The notes under the pieces were generated by a model. It had not been told where the DNA came from. It made no database searches and was given only the letters and a program-made list of their open reading frames with translations. This document shows positions 7,053 to 15,550 of a stretch of 57,706 bases of DNA, piece by piece. The stretch is from Planctomycetota bacterium (GTDB taxonomy: Bacteria; Planctomycetota; Phycisphaerae; Phycisphaerales; Phycisphaeraceae). Each line of letters begins with the position of its first letter. The stretch's first letter is position 1. The stretch covers positions 1-57,706 of the forward strand of contig JAJRRS010000007.1 in the NCBI GenBank assembly GCA_024279275.1. The letters run 5' to 3'. The position numbers were made by a program, and so were the translations under genes.

Positions 7053-9824
7053 ATGCGTCAATTCATATCTTTGATGGCCGGTCTGTTGGCGGTGATTGTT
7101 TGTCTGGGGGTTTGTCTGCCTGCGATGGGTGGGGGTGGGGACAAGCGTGACTTGTCGATGTTGCCGGTGGATGAGTTGAAGGAGTTGGTGGGGGAGGGGG
7201 ATATTGATGCGCAGGTTGAGTTGGGATTGGTGTATGCGCTGGGTGACGGGGTGGAGACGGATTATGACGAAGCTATTAAGTTGTGGAAGCTCGCGGCGGA
7301 ACAGAAGCACGATGTGGCGGAGTATTACCTGGGGGTGTTGTACTCTGAGGGTTGGCTGGGTGAGCCGGATTATGTTGAGGGGTTGAAGTGGCTGCGTCTG
7401 TCGGCGGCGCAGAAGAACGCGGATGCGCAGAACGCTCTGGGCAGTATGTATCGGGAGGGGCTGGGTGTAAGGCGGGACGCGGCGACCGCGGCGAGGTGGC
7501 TTCGTCGGGCGGTGAAGCAGAAGCATGCGAAGGCGCAGCGTGGGTTGGGTTATTTGTATTTGATGGGTGAGGGTGTGCCGGCGAATCCTGTGGAGGCGTT
7601 GCGGCTGTTTAAGCTGGCGGCGAGGCAGAAGGACGCTCAGGCGCAATATAATGTGGGGTTGATGTACACGCTTGACTGGGGCATCCCGGTTGATCATGCG
7701 GAGGCGGTGAAGTGGTATCGGCTGGCGGCGGGTCAGGGGTTTGCGCAGGGGCAGTATGCGTTGTCGGGGGCGTATATCCTTGGGCAGGGTGTTGCACAGG
7801 ATGAGGGTGCGGCGTTTGCGTGGATGCAGTTGTCGGCGGACCAAGGTTATATAGAAGCGCAGCACGAGTTGGGGGTGATGTATATCTATGGTCAAGGCGT
7901 CGCTAAAGACCCTGGCGAGGCGTTGCGGCTATTTAAGCTGGCTGCGGTACAGGGGTATGCGCTGTCGATGCACGGGTTGGCTCAGATATATGAGGATGGG
8001 GAAGGGGTCGAGTCGGATGACGCGGCGGCTTTACGTTGGCTGCGGAAGGCGGCGGAGCTTGGTTTGGCGCAGGCTCAAAGTGACTTGGGGGTGCGGTATT
8101 TTGACGGTCAGGGTGTTGAGCAGAACGGGTTCGAGGCGTTGCGCTGGTTCCGGCAGTCTGCGGATCAGGGTTACGCGGCGGGTCAGTACAACGTGGGTTA
8201 TTGTTACCTCCAGGGTGTTGCAGTGCAGGTCAATCCGGCCGAAGCGGTGAAATGGATGCGGTTGTCCGCGGATCAGGGCTATTTGGATGCACAGGCTGGG
8301 CTAGGCTCGATGTATCTATTTGGGCAGGGCCTCGCGAAGGACGATGCCAAGGCTGAGATGTGGATGCGTCTGGCGGCGGAGCAGGGGGAAGCGGAGGCGC
8401 AGTTTTATTTAGGGGGGATGTATCAGGAGGGGCGGGGCGTCAGGCAGGATTTTTTACAGGCTATGAAGTGGTACCGCGCGTCGGCTGAACAGGGAGATCC
8501 CCGTGGGCAGATGTATGTGGGTGTGATGTATCTGTACGGGAGTGGGGTGCTACAGGATACAAAGGAAGCGATACGTTGGTTGCGTAAATCGGGGAGGCAG
8601 GGAGATGTCAAGGCTCAGTTTACGCTGGGGGAGTTGTATCGTCTGGGGACGGGGATTGAGCCGAACTATGCGGAGGCGGCGCGTTGGCTGCGTCTTGCGT
8701 CGGAACAGGGGGATCAGGAGGCGGCGAAGTCGTTGGGCTTGATCGGTCTTTCGGGTGCTGATCCGATGCAGACTCGGCCGGAGGCTGTTGAGAATCTTCG
8801 CGGGCTTGCGGAGGGCGGGGATCGGGATGCGCAGCGGGGGTTGGGGATGGCGTATCTTTATGGTGTGGGGATTGCGAAGGATGGGGCGCAGGCGTCGGTG
8901 TGGTTGGCGCGAGCGGCGAAGCAGGGTGATGTGGTGAGCCAGCGGGCCTTGGGGTTGCAGTTAATTCTGGGCGAGGATGTGGCGGTAGATTTAGAGGCGG
9001 GTGCGAGTTGGATTCAGAAGGCTGCGATACAGGGAGATGCGGAGGCGCAGTTTCTGATGGGTGATGTTCGGTTTCACGGCAAGGGTATGCCGGTGGATCG
9101 GAAGTTCGCGGCGCGGTGGTATCAGAGGGCGGCGGCGCAGGGTCATGCGGGCGGGCAATATAAGACGGGGCTGATGTACTACAAGGGGTCGGGGGTCAGG
9201 CGGAACGACGGGCTGGCGTTTAAGTGGTTCCGTATGGCGGGTGAGCAGGGTCAGGTGCTGGCGCAGCACATGATGGGTGTTTGTTATGAGAAGGGGATCG
9301 GGGTGCAGGCGGATGCTGGAGAGGCGTTGACGTGGTACCGCAAGGCGGCGGATCAGGGGTATGTTGATTCGATGTATATGGTTGGCGAGTTTTTTCATTC
9401 GGGCCGATCGGGGGAGACTGATTATTTGGAGGCGGCGCGGTTGTACCGTCTTACGGCGGATCAGGGTTACGGGCCGGGGCAGTATCAGCTTGGGGTGTTG
9501 TATGAGAAGGGGCAGGGTGTGAAAGCGGATGCGGAGACGGCGACACGGTGGTTTGTCCTTGCAGCGGAGCAGGGTTTGGGGCATGCGCAGATCAAGCTGG
9601 GGGAGCGTTACCGGGAGGGCGTGGGTGTGGTGAAGGATGTTGAGATGGCGTATGCGTGGTTGAAGGAGGCGGGGCGGGATAGCGGGGCGATCGGGCGGCG
9701 GGCTGAGGGGATGCTCAAAGAGCTTGCGGGGAAGATGACCGAGGCGCAGATCGCCAAGGGTAAGCGGTTGTATACGGATATTGATTACCGGGTGCATGCC
9801 AATCATGGGGGGGCGGGTCGGTGA
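7053..9824 (+). CDS. Large secreted Sel1-like repeat (TPR-type) protein
   Basis: 923 aa. Signal peptide at residues 1-26 (LMAGLLAVIVCLGVCLPAM). From about residue 55 to 890 it is a near-continuous array of 36-residue Sel1 repeats (roughly 23), each with the pattern A..LG.MY..G.GV..D...A..W...AA.QG. These alpha/alpha solenoids scaffold protein-protein contacts, often outside the cytoplasm. GTG 7035 is also in frame, but ATG 7053 has GGGAGCG upstream and begins at the signal peptide. A second, shorter Sel1 protein lies at 48757-50433. Partners are unknown. Confidence 0.92.
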   Translation: MRQFISLMAGLLAVIVCLGVCLPAMGGGGDKRDLSMLPVDELKELVGEGDIDAQVELGLVYALGDGVETDYDEAIKLWKLAAEQKHDVAEYYLGVLYSEGWLGEPDYVEGLKWLRLSAAQKNADAQNALGSMYREGLGVRRDAATAARWLRRAVKQKHAKAQRGLGYLYLMGEGVPANPVEALRLFKLAARQKDAQAQYNVGLMYTLDWGIPVDHAEAVKWYRLAAGQGFAQGQYALSGAYILGQGVAQDEGAAFAWMQLSADQGYIEAQHELGVMYIYGQGVAKDPGEALRLFKLAAVQGYALSMHGLAQIYEDGEGVESDDAAALRWLRKAAELGLAQAQSDLGVRYFDGQGVEQNGFEALRWFRQSADQGYAAGQYNVGYCYLQGVAVQVNPAEAVKWMRLSADQGYLDAQAGLGSMYLFGQGLAKDDAKAEMWMRLAAEQGEAEAQFYLGGMYQEGRGVRQDFLQAMKWYRASAEQGDPRGQMYVGVMYLYGSGVLQDTKEAIRWLRKSGRQGDVKAQFTLGELYRLGTGIEPNYAEAARWLRLASEQGDQEAAKSLGLIGLSGADPMQTRPEAVENLRGLAEGGDRDAQRGLGMAYLYGVGIAKDGAQASVWLARAAKQGDVVSQRALGLQLILGEDVAVDLEAGASWIQKAAIQGDAEAQFLMGDVRFHGKGMPVDRKFAARWYQRAAAQGHAGGQYKTGLMYYKGSGVRRNDGLAFKWFRMAGEQGQVLAQHMMGVCYEKGIGVQADAGEALTWYRKAADQGYVDSMYMVGEFFHSGRSGETDYLEAARLYRLTADQGYGPGQYQLGVLYEKGQGVKADAETATRWFVLAAEQGLGHAQIKLGERYREGVGVVKDVEMAYAWLKEAGRDSGAIGRRAEGMLKELAGKMTEAQIAKGKRLYTDIDYRVHANHGGAGR

Positions 9825-10018
9825 GTCGACCGGGGGGCAGGCTGCTTTGAGTGATGGGTGCGGGCTTCGTTGGCATTGTCGGCGGGGTATGGGTGGGGTT
9901 TGACTCTGTCGTTTTAGTGATTGTAAGGGCATTGGTTTGGTTGCGCGTATGACGTGGGGGGTTTGTGTTGTTGTGGGTGAGATACAGCCGGGCGGCGGTG
10001 GTTGCCGATGAAGTTGTT

Positions 10019-10633
10019 ATGGCTAAGGCGCACCCGGTTGATTCAAGATCGACTCCCGCACGCGGACAGGTTGAATTGGTTGTTGATGAAGACCACCTTC
10101 AGCGTGTGGTGATTGATGGCATGCTCAAGGCCTCGGTGAGCCTGGACATTATGACGGCGGACTTCAAGGCGATGCTGGTGCCCACCCCCGCCCCCGGAGT
10201 TTCAAGGCGGGGTTCAAGGAACGCGCCGTCGATAGTGCATCATTTGGTGAAGCTGGCGCAGAAGGGGGTGGAGGTTCGGTTGTTGCATGCGGGGGTGCCA
10301 AGTGGGCCGGCGTTGCGGGAGTTGAAGAGGCTGTTGCCTGGCGTGAAAGGTTCGGGTGGGTCGTTTGTGGTTCGACGGTGCCCGAGGCTTCATACCAAGA
10401 CGGTGATCGTGGATGCGTGTGCGATGTACCTGGGGTCGGCGAACCTGACGGGGGCGGGTCTGGGTGCGAAGTCGGCTCGGCGGCGGAATTTTGAGATGGG
10501 GATATGGACCCATGCATCGGGGTTGATCGACTCGGTGCTTTCGGAGTTCAACATGCTGTGGGAAGGGCAGCGGTGTGAGGATTGCCAGCGGAAGGATTTT
10601 TGCCCTGTGCCGTTGGAGGAGCCGAGGCTTTGA
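10019..10633 (+). CDS. Single-HKD phospholipase D-like protein with C-terminal cysteine cluster
   Basis: 204 aa from ATG 10019 (a TTG at 9965 would add 18 residues). One complete HKD motif is visible: LHTKTVIVD followed by GSANLTG. Single-HKD proteins such as the Nuc nuclease act as dimers on nucleic acids or phosphodiesters. The last 25 residues carry CEDCQRKDFC, four-cysteine-poor but three-cysteine-dense, which could bind zinc or an Fe-S cluster. A proline insert PTPAPG is encoded by a CCCCCGCCCCCGG run at about 10181-10196. No signal peptide with the ATG start. The substrate is unknown. Confidence 0.78.
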   Translation: MAKAHPVDSRSTPARGQVELVVDEDHLQRVVIDGMLKASVSLDIMTADFKAMLVPTPAPGVSRRGSRNAPSIVHHLVKLAQKGVEVRLLHAGVPSGPALRELKRLLPGVKGSGGSFVVRRCPRLHTKTVIVDACAMYLGSANLTGAGLGAKSARRRNFEMGIWTHASGLIDSVLSEFNMLWEGQRCEDCQRKDFCPVPLEEPRL

Positions 10634-10756
10634 GGGGGCAAGGGTGCGCCGGTTGACGGGGTTGAACCCTTGCCCAAGGGTTCACATTTAACAGGGTTCA
10701 CCCACACGAAAAAGACACAGTTGCCAGAGAATTATTGTTGTAAATCAGCCGGGCTT

Positions 10757-10780
10757 TATAAAGGCTTTTCTAGAAAAGCC
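10757..10780. repeat. Perfect 18-bp palindrome and direct repeat upstream of the iron operon
   Basis: GGCTTTTCTAGAAAAGCC (10763-10780) is a perfect palindrome. Its left part TATAAAGGCTTTT (10757-10769) is repeated exactly at 10894-10906, so the two copies flank the Fur-like site. Could be a terminator/operator pair; function unknown. Confidence 0.6.
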
Positions 10781-10848
10781 ATAAGGTGTAATCAATCTTT
10801 TTATGCGGGTAGACGGGTGGCGGTTGGGTAGCGGAGGGGGTATTTAAC

Positions 10849-10876
10849 TTGACACTCATTCTCAATAAGTTATCTT
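10849..10876 (+). promoter_or_regulatory. Promoter overlapped by Fur-box-like site
   Basis: -35 TTGACA (10849-10854), 16-base spacer, -10-like TATCTT (10871-10876). Between them TGACACT-C-ATTCTCA (10850-10864) is read on the other strand as TGAGAAT-G-AGTGTCA, a 7-1-7 inverted repeat matching the core of Fur boxes. It lies 65 bases before a ferric iron transporter, so iron-dependent repression by a Fur-family regulator is a sound inference. Confidence 0.72.
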
Positions 10877-10928
10877 TGGGGCTTTGTTGCATCTATAAAG
10901 GCTTTTTTGGCGTTGCCAGGAGTATTTC

Positions 10929-11966
10929 ATGTCTATCTCGCAAGCCCGGCAGGGGGCATTATCAATTCGTGTTATCGCGAAGGCTGTCCTTGTGTGGGGG
11001 TTGGTGGTGTTGGGTATTTGTGGTTCGGTGGGGGCGGAAGAGATCGTGTTGTATTCGGGTCGGAGCAAGGCGTTGGTTGGGCCGATCGTTGAGCGGTTCA
11101 CGGCGGAGACGGGGATCGGGGTGCGGGTGAAGTATGGGAAGACGGCGCAGTTGTCAGTGATGTTGCAGGAGGAGGGGGAGGGCAGCCCGGCGGATGTGTT
11201 CTGGTCGCAGGATGCGGGTGCGCTTGGGGCGTTGGTTTCGGCGGAGATGTTTACGGCGTTGGATGAGCAGACATTGGCGTTGGTGCCGGAGACTTATCGG
11301 GGTGCGGATGGGTTGTGGGTAGCGACATCGGGGCGTGCGCGTGTGCTGGCTTATTCTTCGGTGCGGGTGGGCGAGGATGATTTGCCGGGGAGTGTGTTTG
11401 ACCTGACGGATGCGAAGTATCGTGGCAAAGTGGGTTGGGCGCCGACGAACGCGTCGTTCCAGGCGTTTGTGACGGCGATGCGCAAGACACACGGGCAGGA
11501 TGCGACCAAGGCGTGGCTGGTTGCGATGCTCGCGAATGATGCGCAGGCGTATCCTAAGAACACGGCGATTATTCAGGGGATCGCTGCGGGGGAGGTGGAC
11601 TATGGGCTGCCGAATCATTACTACCTGCTGCGATTTAAGACGGCGGACAAGCATTACCCGGTCGAGCAGACGGCGTTTACGACGGGGGATATCGGGAACC
11701 TGGTGAATGTGGCGGGCGTGGGTGTGTTGAAGACCAGTGAACACAAGGAGGCGGCGCGGGCGTTTGTTGCTTATCTGTTGTCGTCCAAGGCGCAGCAGTA
11801 TTTTGCGAGTGAGACGTTTGAGTATCCAGTGGTGGCGGATGTGATTGCGAGTCCGCGGCTGCGGCCTTTGGAGTCGCTGCGTGGCGAGTCGCCTGTGGTT
11901 GACCTGGACACGCTGGAGGATCTGAAGGGTACGCTTGAATTGCTTGCTGAGGTAGGTCTGCGATAG
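10929..11966 (+). CDS. Fe(III) ABC transporter, periplasmic iron-binding protein
   Basis: 345 aa. Signal peptide with a long basic N-region; hydrophobic core VLVWGLVVLGICGSVGA at about residues 20-36. The mature protein starts EEIVLYSGRSKALVGPIVERF, typical of the FbpA/AfuA/FutA transferrin-like class, followed by GSPADVFWSQDAGALG and, in the second lobe, GLPNHYYLLRF with the paired tyrosines that usually bind ferric iron. Captures Fe(III) in the periplasm for the permease that follows. Start ATG has AGGAG nine bases upstream. First gene of a three-gene operon behind a Fur-like promoter. Confidence 0.92.
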   Translation: MSISQARQGALSIRVIAKAVLVWGLVVLGICGSVGAEEIVLYSGRSKALVGPIVERFTAETGIGVRVKYGKTAQLSVMLQEEGEGSPADVFWSQDAGALGALVSAEMFTALDEQTLALVPETYRGADGLWVATSGRARVLAYSSVRVGEDDLPGSVFDLTDAKYRGKVGWAPTNASFQAFVTAMRKTHGQDATKAWLVAMLANDAQAYPKNTAIIQGIAAGEVDYGLPNHYYLLRFKTADKHYPVEQTAFTTGDIGNLVNVAGVGVLKTSEHKEAARAFVAYLLSSKAQQYFASETFEYPVVADVIASPRLRPLESLRGESPVVDLDTLEDLKGTLELLAEVGLR

Positions 11967-12004
11967 GCTCGAAAACACACACAAGCCGACGTCCGCCTTG
12001 GTAT

Positions 12005-13537
12005 TTGGTTGTGCCTGCACTGGGTTGTGCGGTGGCGGTGATGTTGCCGTTGGGGTATCTGGTTGTGCGGTCGTTGGGTGCGGATGCGGGGGAGGTTGGG
12101 CGGGCGGTATTCCGGTGGCAGAGCCTGGTGCAGTTGAGTAACACGCTTTTGTTGTGTGCTTCGGTGGTGGTGGTGACGACGGTGACGGCGTTGCCGGCGG
12201 CGTGGTTGACCAGCCGGACTGATTTGCCGATGAAGCGGTTTTTTGCGCTGGCGTTGGTGCTGCCTTTGGCGATCCCGGGGTATCTGATGGCGTACACACT
12301 GTTGTCGCTGGGCGGTGATTACGGGGCGGCGTTTCATCTGACGGGTGTGAGTGTGCCGAGGCTTCGGGGTTTTTGGGGATCGTTGGTGGCGTTGAGTGTT
12401 TACAATTTTCCGTACATGTTGTTGAACCTGCGTGCGGGTTTGTCGGGGTATGACACGTCGTTGGAGGAGGTGGCGCGGTCGTTGGGGCAGAGGCCGGGTC
12501 GGGTATTTTTTACGGTGGTGTTGCCACAGCTTAGGCCGGCGATTTTGGCGGGGGCGTTGCTGGTGAGCTTGCATGTGGTCAGCGATTTTGGTGTGGTGAG
12601 TTTGATGCGGTACGAGACGTTTAGTTATGCGTTGTATCAGGCGTATCAGGGTGCGTATGGGACGCGGGGTGCGGCGCCGATCGCGTTGTTGATGATGGCG
12701 TTGGCGGGGGTATTTATCGTGGCGGAACTGCTGATGTTGCGTCGAGTGGTATTGACGCGTGCGGGTGCTGGTCAGGCACGGGTGCGTCGGCCGTTGCGGT
12801 TGCGGCGGTGGGCTTGGCCGGGGGTGGTGTTTGTGTGTTTGTTGTTGATGGTGGGTGTGGTGTTGCCGGTGTTGACGATTGTGTATGGTGCTCTTGGTGT
12901 TGAGATGGGATCGCAGTGGCGGGCGTTGCGTGGCGCGGTGGTGGATTCGTTGTCGGTGAGTATTCCTTCGGCGGTGGTGGCGACGGCGTTGGCGTTGCCG
13001 ATTGCATATATGGCGAGGCGTTATCCTTCGCGGTGGTCGGCGAGTCTGGAGCGGTTGGGGTTTGTGGGTTATGCGACGCCGCCTTTGGCTTTTGCGTTGG
13101 GGTTGTTGGTGGTGACGTTGCGTGTTGTGCCGGGGCTGTATCAGACGGCGTTTGTGCTGGTATATGCTTATAGTTTGCATTTTTTGGCGGAGGCGGTTGG
13201 GCCGATCCGGGCGGGTTTGTTTACGGCGAATCCCAGGTTGGAGGAGGCGTCGCGGGCGCTTGGGTACGGGCCTTTTTCGACGTTTGCGCGGGTGACGCTG
13301 CCTTTATTAAGGCCTGGGTTGATCGTGAGTCTGTCGCTGGTGTTTCTGTCGGTGATGAAGGAGTTGCCTTTGACGATGTTGCTTGCGCCGCCTGGGTTTG
13401 AGACGCTATCGATGAATATCTGGCAGTACACGGAGGACGCGATGTATGGGAGCGCGGCGCCGTATGCGCTGGTGGTGCTGGGTGTTTCTGCGTTGTTCGT
13501 GGGTGTGTTGGTATTTAATGAGCGGAGGATGGCGTGA
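12005..13537 (+). CDS. Fe(III) ABC transporter, inner-membrane permease
   Basis: 510 aa, about 12 transmembrane segments in two homologous halves, each with the permease EAA loop (EEVARSLGQRPGRVF at about 155; EEASRALGYGPFSTF at about 415) that contacts the ATPase. Matches the fused FbpB/AfuB type. The first listed start is TTG 12005 with no ribosome-binding site. The frame stays open back to 11951 and encodes SRRPPWYLVVPAL just upstream, which looks like a normal permease N-terminus, so the true start may be an unusual codon (an ATA overlaps the previous stop). Starts about 40 bases after the binding-protein gene. Confidence 0.9.
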   Translation: MVVPALGCAVAVMLPLGYLVVRSLGADAGEVGRAVFRWQSLVQLSNTLLLCASVVVVTTVTALPAAWLTSRTDLPMKRFFALALVLPLAIPGYLMAYTLLSLGGDYGAAFHLTGVSVPRLRGFWGSLVALSVYNFPYMLLNLRAGLSGYDTSLEEVARSLGQRPGRVFFTVVLPQLRPAILAGALLVSLHVVSDFGVVSLMRYETFSYALYQAYQGAYGTRGAAPIALLMMALAGVFIVAELLMLRRVVLTRAGAGQARVRRPLRLRRWAWPGVVFVCLLLMVGVVLPVLTIVYGALGVEMGSQWRALRGAVVDSLSVSIPSAVVATALALPIAYMARRYPSRWSASLERLGFVGYATPPLAFALGLLVVTLRVVPGLYQTAFVLVYAYSLHFLAEAVGPIRAGLFTANPRLEEASRALGYGPFSTFARVTLPLLRPGLIVSLSLVFLSVMKELPLTMLLAPPGFETLSMNIWQYTEDAMYGSAAPYALVVLGVSALFVGVLVFNERRMA

Positions 13538-14613
13538 AAGTCCCGCAGCTTTGTGTGCATAATCTGACGAAGACATTTGCGGGCTGTGATTCGCCGGTGA
13601 TCCGTGATGTATCGTTTTGTGTGTATCCCGGGGAGGTGCTGACACTGGTTGGGCCTTCGGGTTGCGGGAAGACGACGACGCTGCGCACGATCATGGGTTT
13701 TGAGCACGCGGACGCTGGGGAAGTCAAGCGTGGGGATGAGGTTTTGCAGGATGGGGTGACGTTTGTTCCGCCGGAGCTGCGTAAGATTGGTTTTGTGTTT
13801 CAGGACTATGCGTTGTTTCCGCATTTGTCGGTGTTGCAGAACGTGATGTTTGGGATTCGTGGTGTGCCTAAGGCGCGGAAGCGTGCGATTGCGACCGAGG
13901 TGTTGTGGATGATCGGTTTGGCTGGGCTTGAGGATCGTCGGCCACACGATTTGTCGGGTGGTCAGCAGCAGCGTGTGGCGTTGGCGCGTGCGATTGCGCC
14001 GGGGTCGCGGGTGGTGCTGTTGGATGAGCCCTTTAGTAGTCTGGACCCTGATACACGGCACACGATCCGGGGTGAGGTTCGGATGCTGGCGGAGCGTGCG
14101 AAGATGGCGGTGGTGCTGGTGACACACGATCAGGAGGAGGCGTTATCGACGGCTGACCGGTTGGCTGTGATGCGTGACGGGGTGATCGAGCAGCTTGGGC
14201 CGCCTGAGTTTGTTTATAACCATCCGGCGAATCGTTTTGTTGCGCAGTTTTTGGGGCGGACGAACTTGATTGAGTGTGATGCGGCGGGGCGTGTGGGGGA
14301 GACGCCGATTGGGAAGGTTGAGCTGGAGCGTGAGGTGAGGGGTGCGGTGACGTTGTCGTTGCGTCCTGAGCATCTTGAGTTGCACAAGCCGATCGAGGGG
14401 AGGCCTGGTGGCAAGGTGATTGCCCGGGAGTTTAAGGGGCATGACATGACTTATCACGTGCGGATTGGTTCGGCGGAGTATCTGGTGCAGGCTGATGCGC
14501 ACTGTGGGTTTAAGGTTGGCGATGCGGCTACGGTCTGTCCGCGGATGGCGGCGGCGGTTGTGGATGACAGCGGGGCGGAGCCGGTGAAGCATGTTCGGCT
14601 GCCGTTGGCTTGA
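13534..14613 (+). CDS. Fe(III) ABC transporter, ATP-binding protein
   Basis: 359 aa cytoplasmic ATPase. Walker A GPSGCGKTT at about residues 36-44, Q-loop FQDYALFPH, signature LSGGQQQRVALARA at about 140, Walker B VVLLDEPFSSLD, H-loop VTHDQ; the C-terminal 110 residues form the TOBE-like regulatory region seen in FbpC/PotA. GTG start overlaps the permease stop (GTGA) and has GGAGGA upstream, so translation is coupled. Energises ferric iron import. Confidence 0.95.
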   Translation: MKVPQLCVHNLTKTFAGCDSPVIRDVSFCVYPGEVLTLVGPSGCGKTTTLRTIMGFEHADAGEVKRGDEVLQDGVTFVPPELRKIGFVFQDYALFPHLSVLQNVMFGIRGVPKARKRAIATEVLWMIGLAGLEDRRPHDLSGGQQQRVALARAIAPGSRVVLLDEPFSSLDPDTRHTIRGEVRMLAERAKMAVVLVTHDQEEALSTADRLAVMRDGVIEQLGPPEFVYNHPANRFVAQFLGRTNLIECDAAGRVGETPIGKVELEREVRGAVTLSLRPEHLELHKPIEGRPGGKVIAREFKGHDMTYHVRIGSAEYLVQADAHCGFKVGDAATVCPRMAAAVVDDSGAEPVKHVRLPLA

Positions 14614-14677
14614 GGATGTTAGGAGAAGCGGAGGAGTTTTGCTCGGATGAATCGGATGAGTCGGATGGGAGGGAAGA

Positions 14678-14860
14678 AGGGTTCACCGCAGAGGGCGCAG
14701 AGAGCGCGGAGAAGAGAAGGCAGAGGGGAGATGAGTATGGAACAGGGATGAACGCTGATGAACGGTGATGAGGAGAAGATGGAATAGGGGTGTCTATCGC
14801 TTTGTCTTATCTGCGTTAATCAGCGTTTATCACTGTTTCATTTTTTGATCGGATCGTGTC
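14678..14860. repeat. CACCGCAGAGGGCGCAGAG-type dispersed repeat
   Basis: Begins TTCACCGCAGAGGGCGCAGAG, continues with GGAACAGGGATGAACGCTGATG and ends with TCTGCGTTAATCAGCG and TTTATCACTG, which are complementary to the middle part and can fold back. The same type of sequence occurs at 18378-18557. Non-coding. Confidence 0.7.
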
Positions 14861-14883
14861 GGGGGTGACACAGTTTTGTGTGG

Positions 14884-15378
14884 TTAGAGTTTTAGTTTCC
14901 AGAAGCGGTGGGGGGTGTTGTTGTCGTGGAAGCCGTAGGCTTGGTAGAGGTTTCGTGCGGCGGGGTTGTCGTCGCGGACTTCGAGTGTGACGGCGCAGCA
15001 GTGCAGGGAGCGTGCTTTGTCGGCGACGGCGTCGAGTAGTTTTTGGCCGACGCCCAGACGTCTTGCGTTGGGTATGACGGCGAGGTCGTGGATGTTGATG
15101 AGGGGTTTGGCGGCGAAGGTGGAGAAGCCCAGGAAGCAGTTGGCGATGCCGACGGGTTTGTGGATGGCGTCTGGATCGTCGGGGTTTTGCTGGTAGGCGA
15201 GGAAGATGAAGGTTGCGGGGTGTGCTTGGAGGCCGGGGATGAGTCTTGTTTTGACATCGTCGGGCATGGGTTGGCCGCCGCCCATGGGGTCTTGCGCGTA
15301 GGCGTCGAGCATGGCGATGAGGTCTGCCTGGTGACGTGGGTTGGTGAGGTCGGCCTGGATAATTTGTATTGAAGTCAC
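14884..15378 (-). CDS. GNAT-family N-acetyltransferase
   Basis: 164 aa, cytoplasmic. Typical GNAT fold: INIHDLAVIPNARRLGVGQKLL (acetyl-CoA pyrophosphate loop R-x-x-G-x-G-like RRLGVG), then TLEVRDDNPAARNLYQAYGF, the beta5-alpha4 motif. Transfers an acetyl group from acetyl-CoA to an amine; the acceptor is not evident. Isolated between the iron operon and the potassium channel gene. Confidence 0.88.
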   Translation of the reverse strand: MTSIQIIQADLTNPRHQADLIAMLDAYAQDPMGGGQPMPDDVKTRLIPGLQAHPATFIFLAYQQNPDDPDAIHKPVGIANCFLGFSTFAAKPLINIHDLAVIPNARRLGVGQKLLDAVADKARSLHCCAVTLEVRDDNPAARNLYQAYGFHDNNTPHRFWKLKL

Positions 15379-15550
15379 GAGGGTGCCTGTGGATTTGTTA
15401 GGTTTGCGGATCGTGTGTTGGGGTTGGTTATGTGGGGTAATTATAGCCGACTGGTCGGGGGTCTGATAATGATTGGGTGGGTTAACTGGTCGGTGGTAAC
15501 ACCCGATTAGCGTTTCAGCGGGCTGTGGATTTGGCTCGGATCAGGAGGCT

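Noticed and set aside
6279-7895. 538-codon open frame on the minus strand
   Set aside because: It runs antisense to the EEP and Sel1 genes, is Arg/His/Pro/Leu-rich, has no domain, and exists because G/T-rich codons leave few antisense stops.
8991-9932. 313-codon minus-strand frame
   Set aside because: Antisense shadow of the Sel1 repeats, showing the same 36-residue periodicity as a by-product.
11771-13180. 469-codon open frame on the minus strand, His/Arg/Gln-rich
   Set aside because: Shadow of the iron permease gene, whose transmembrane pattern and ABC motifs are clear on the + strand.
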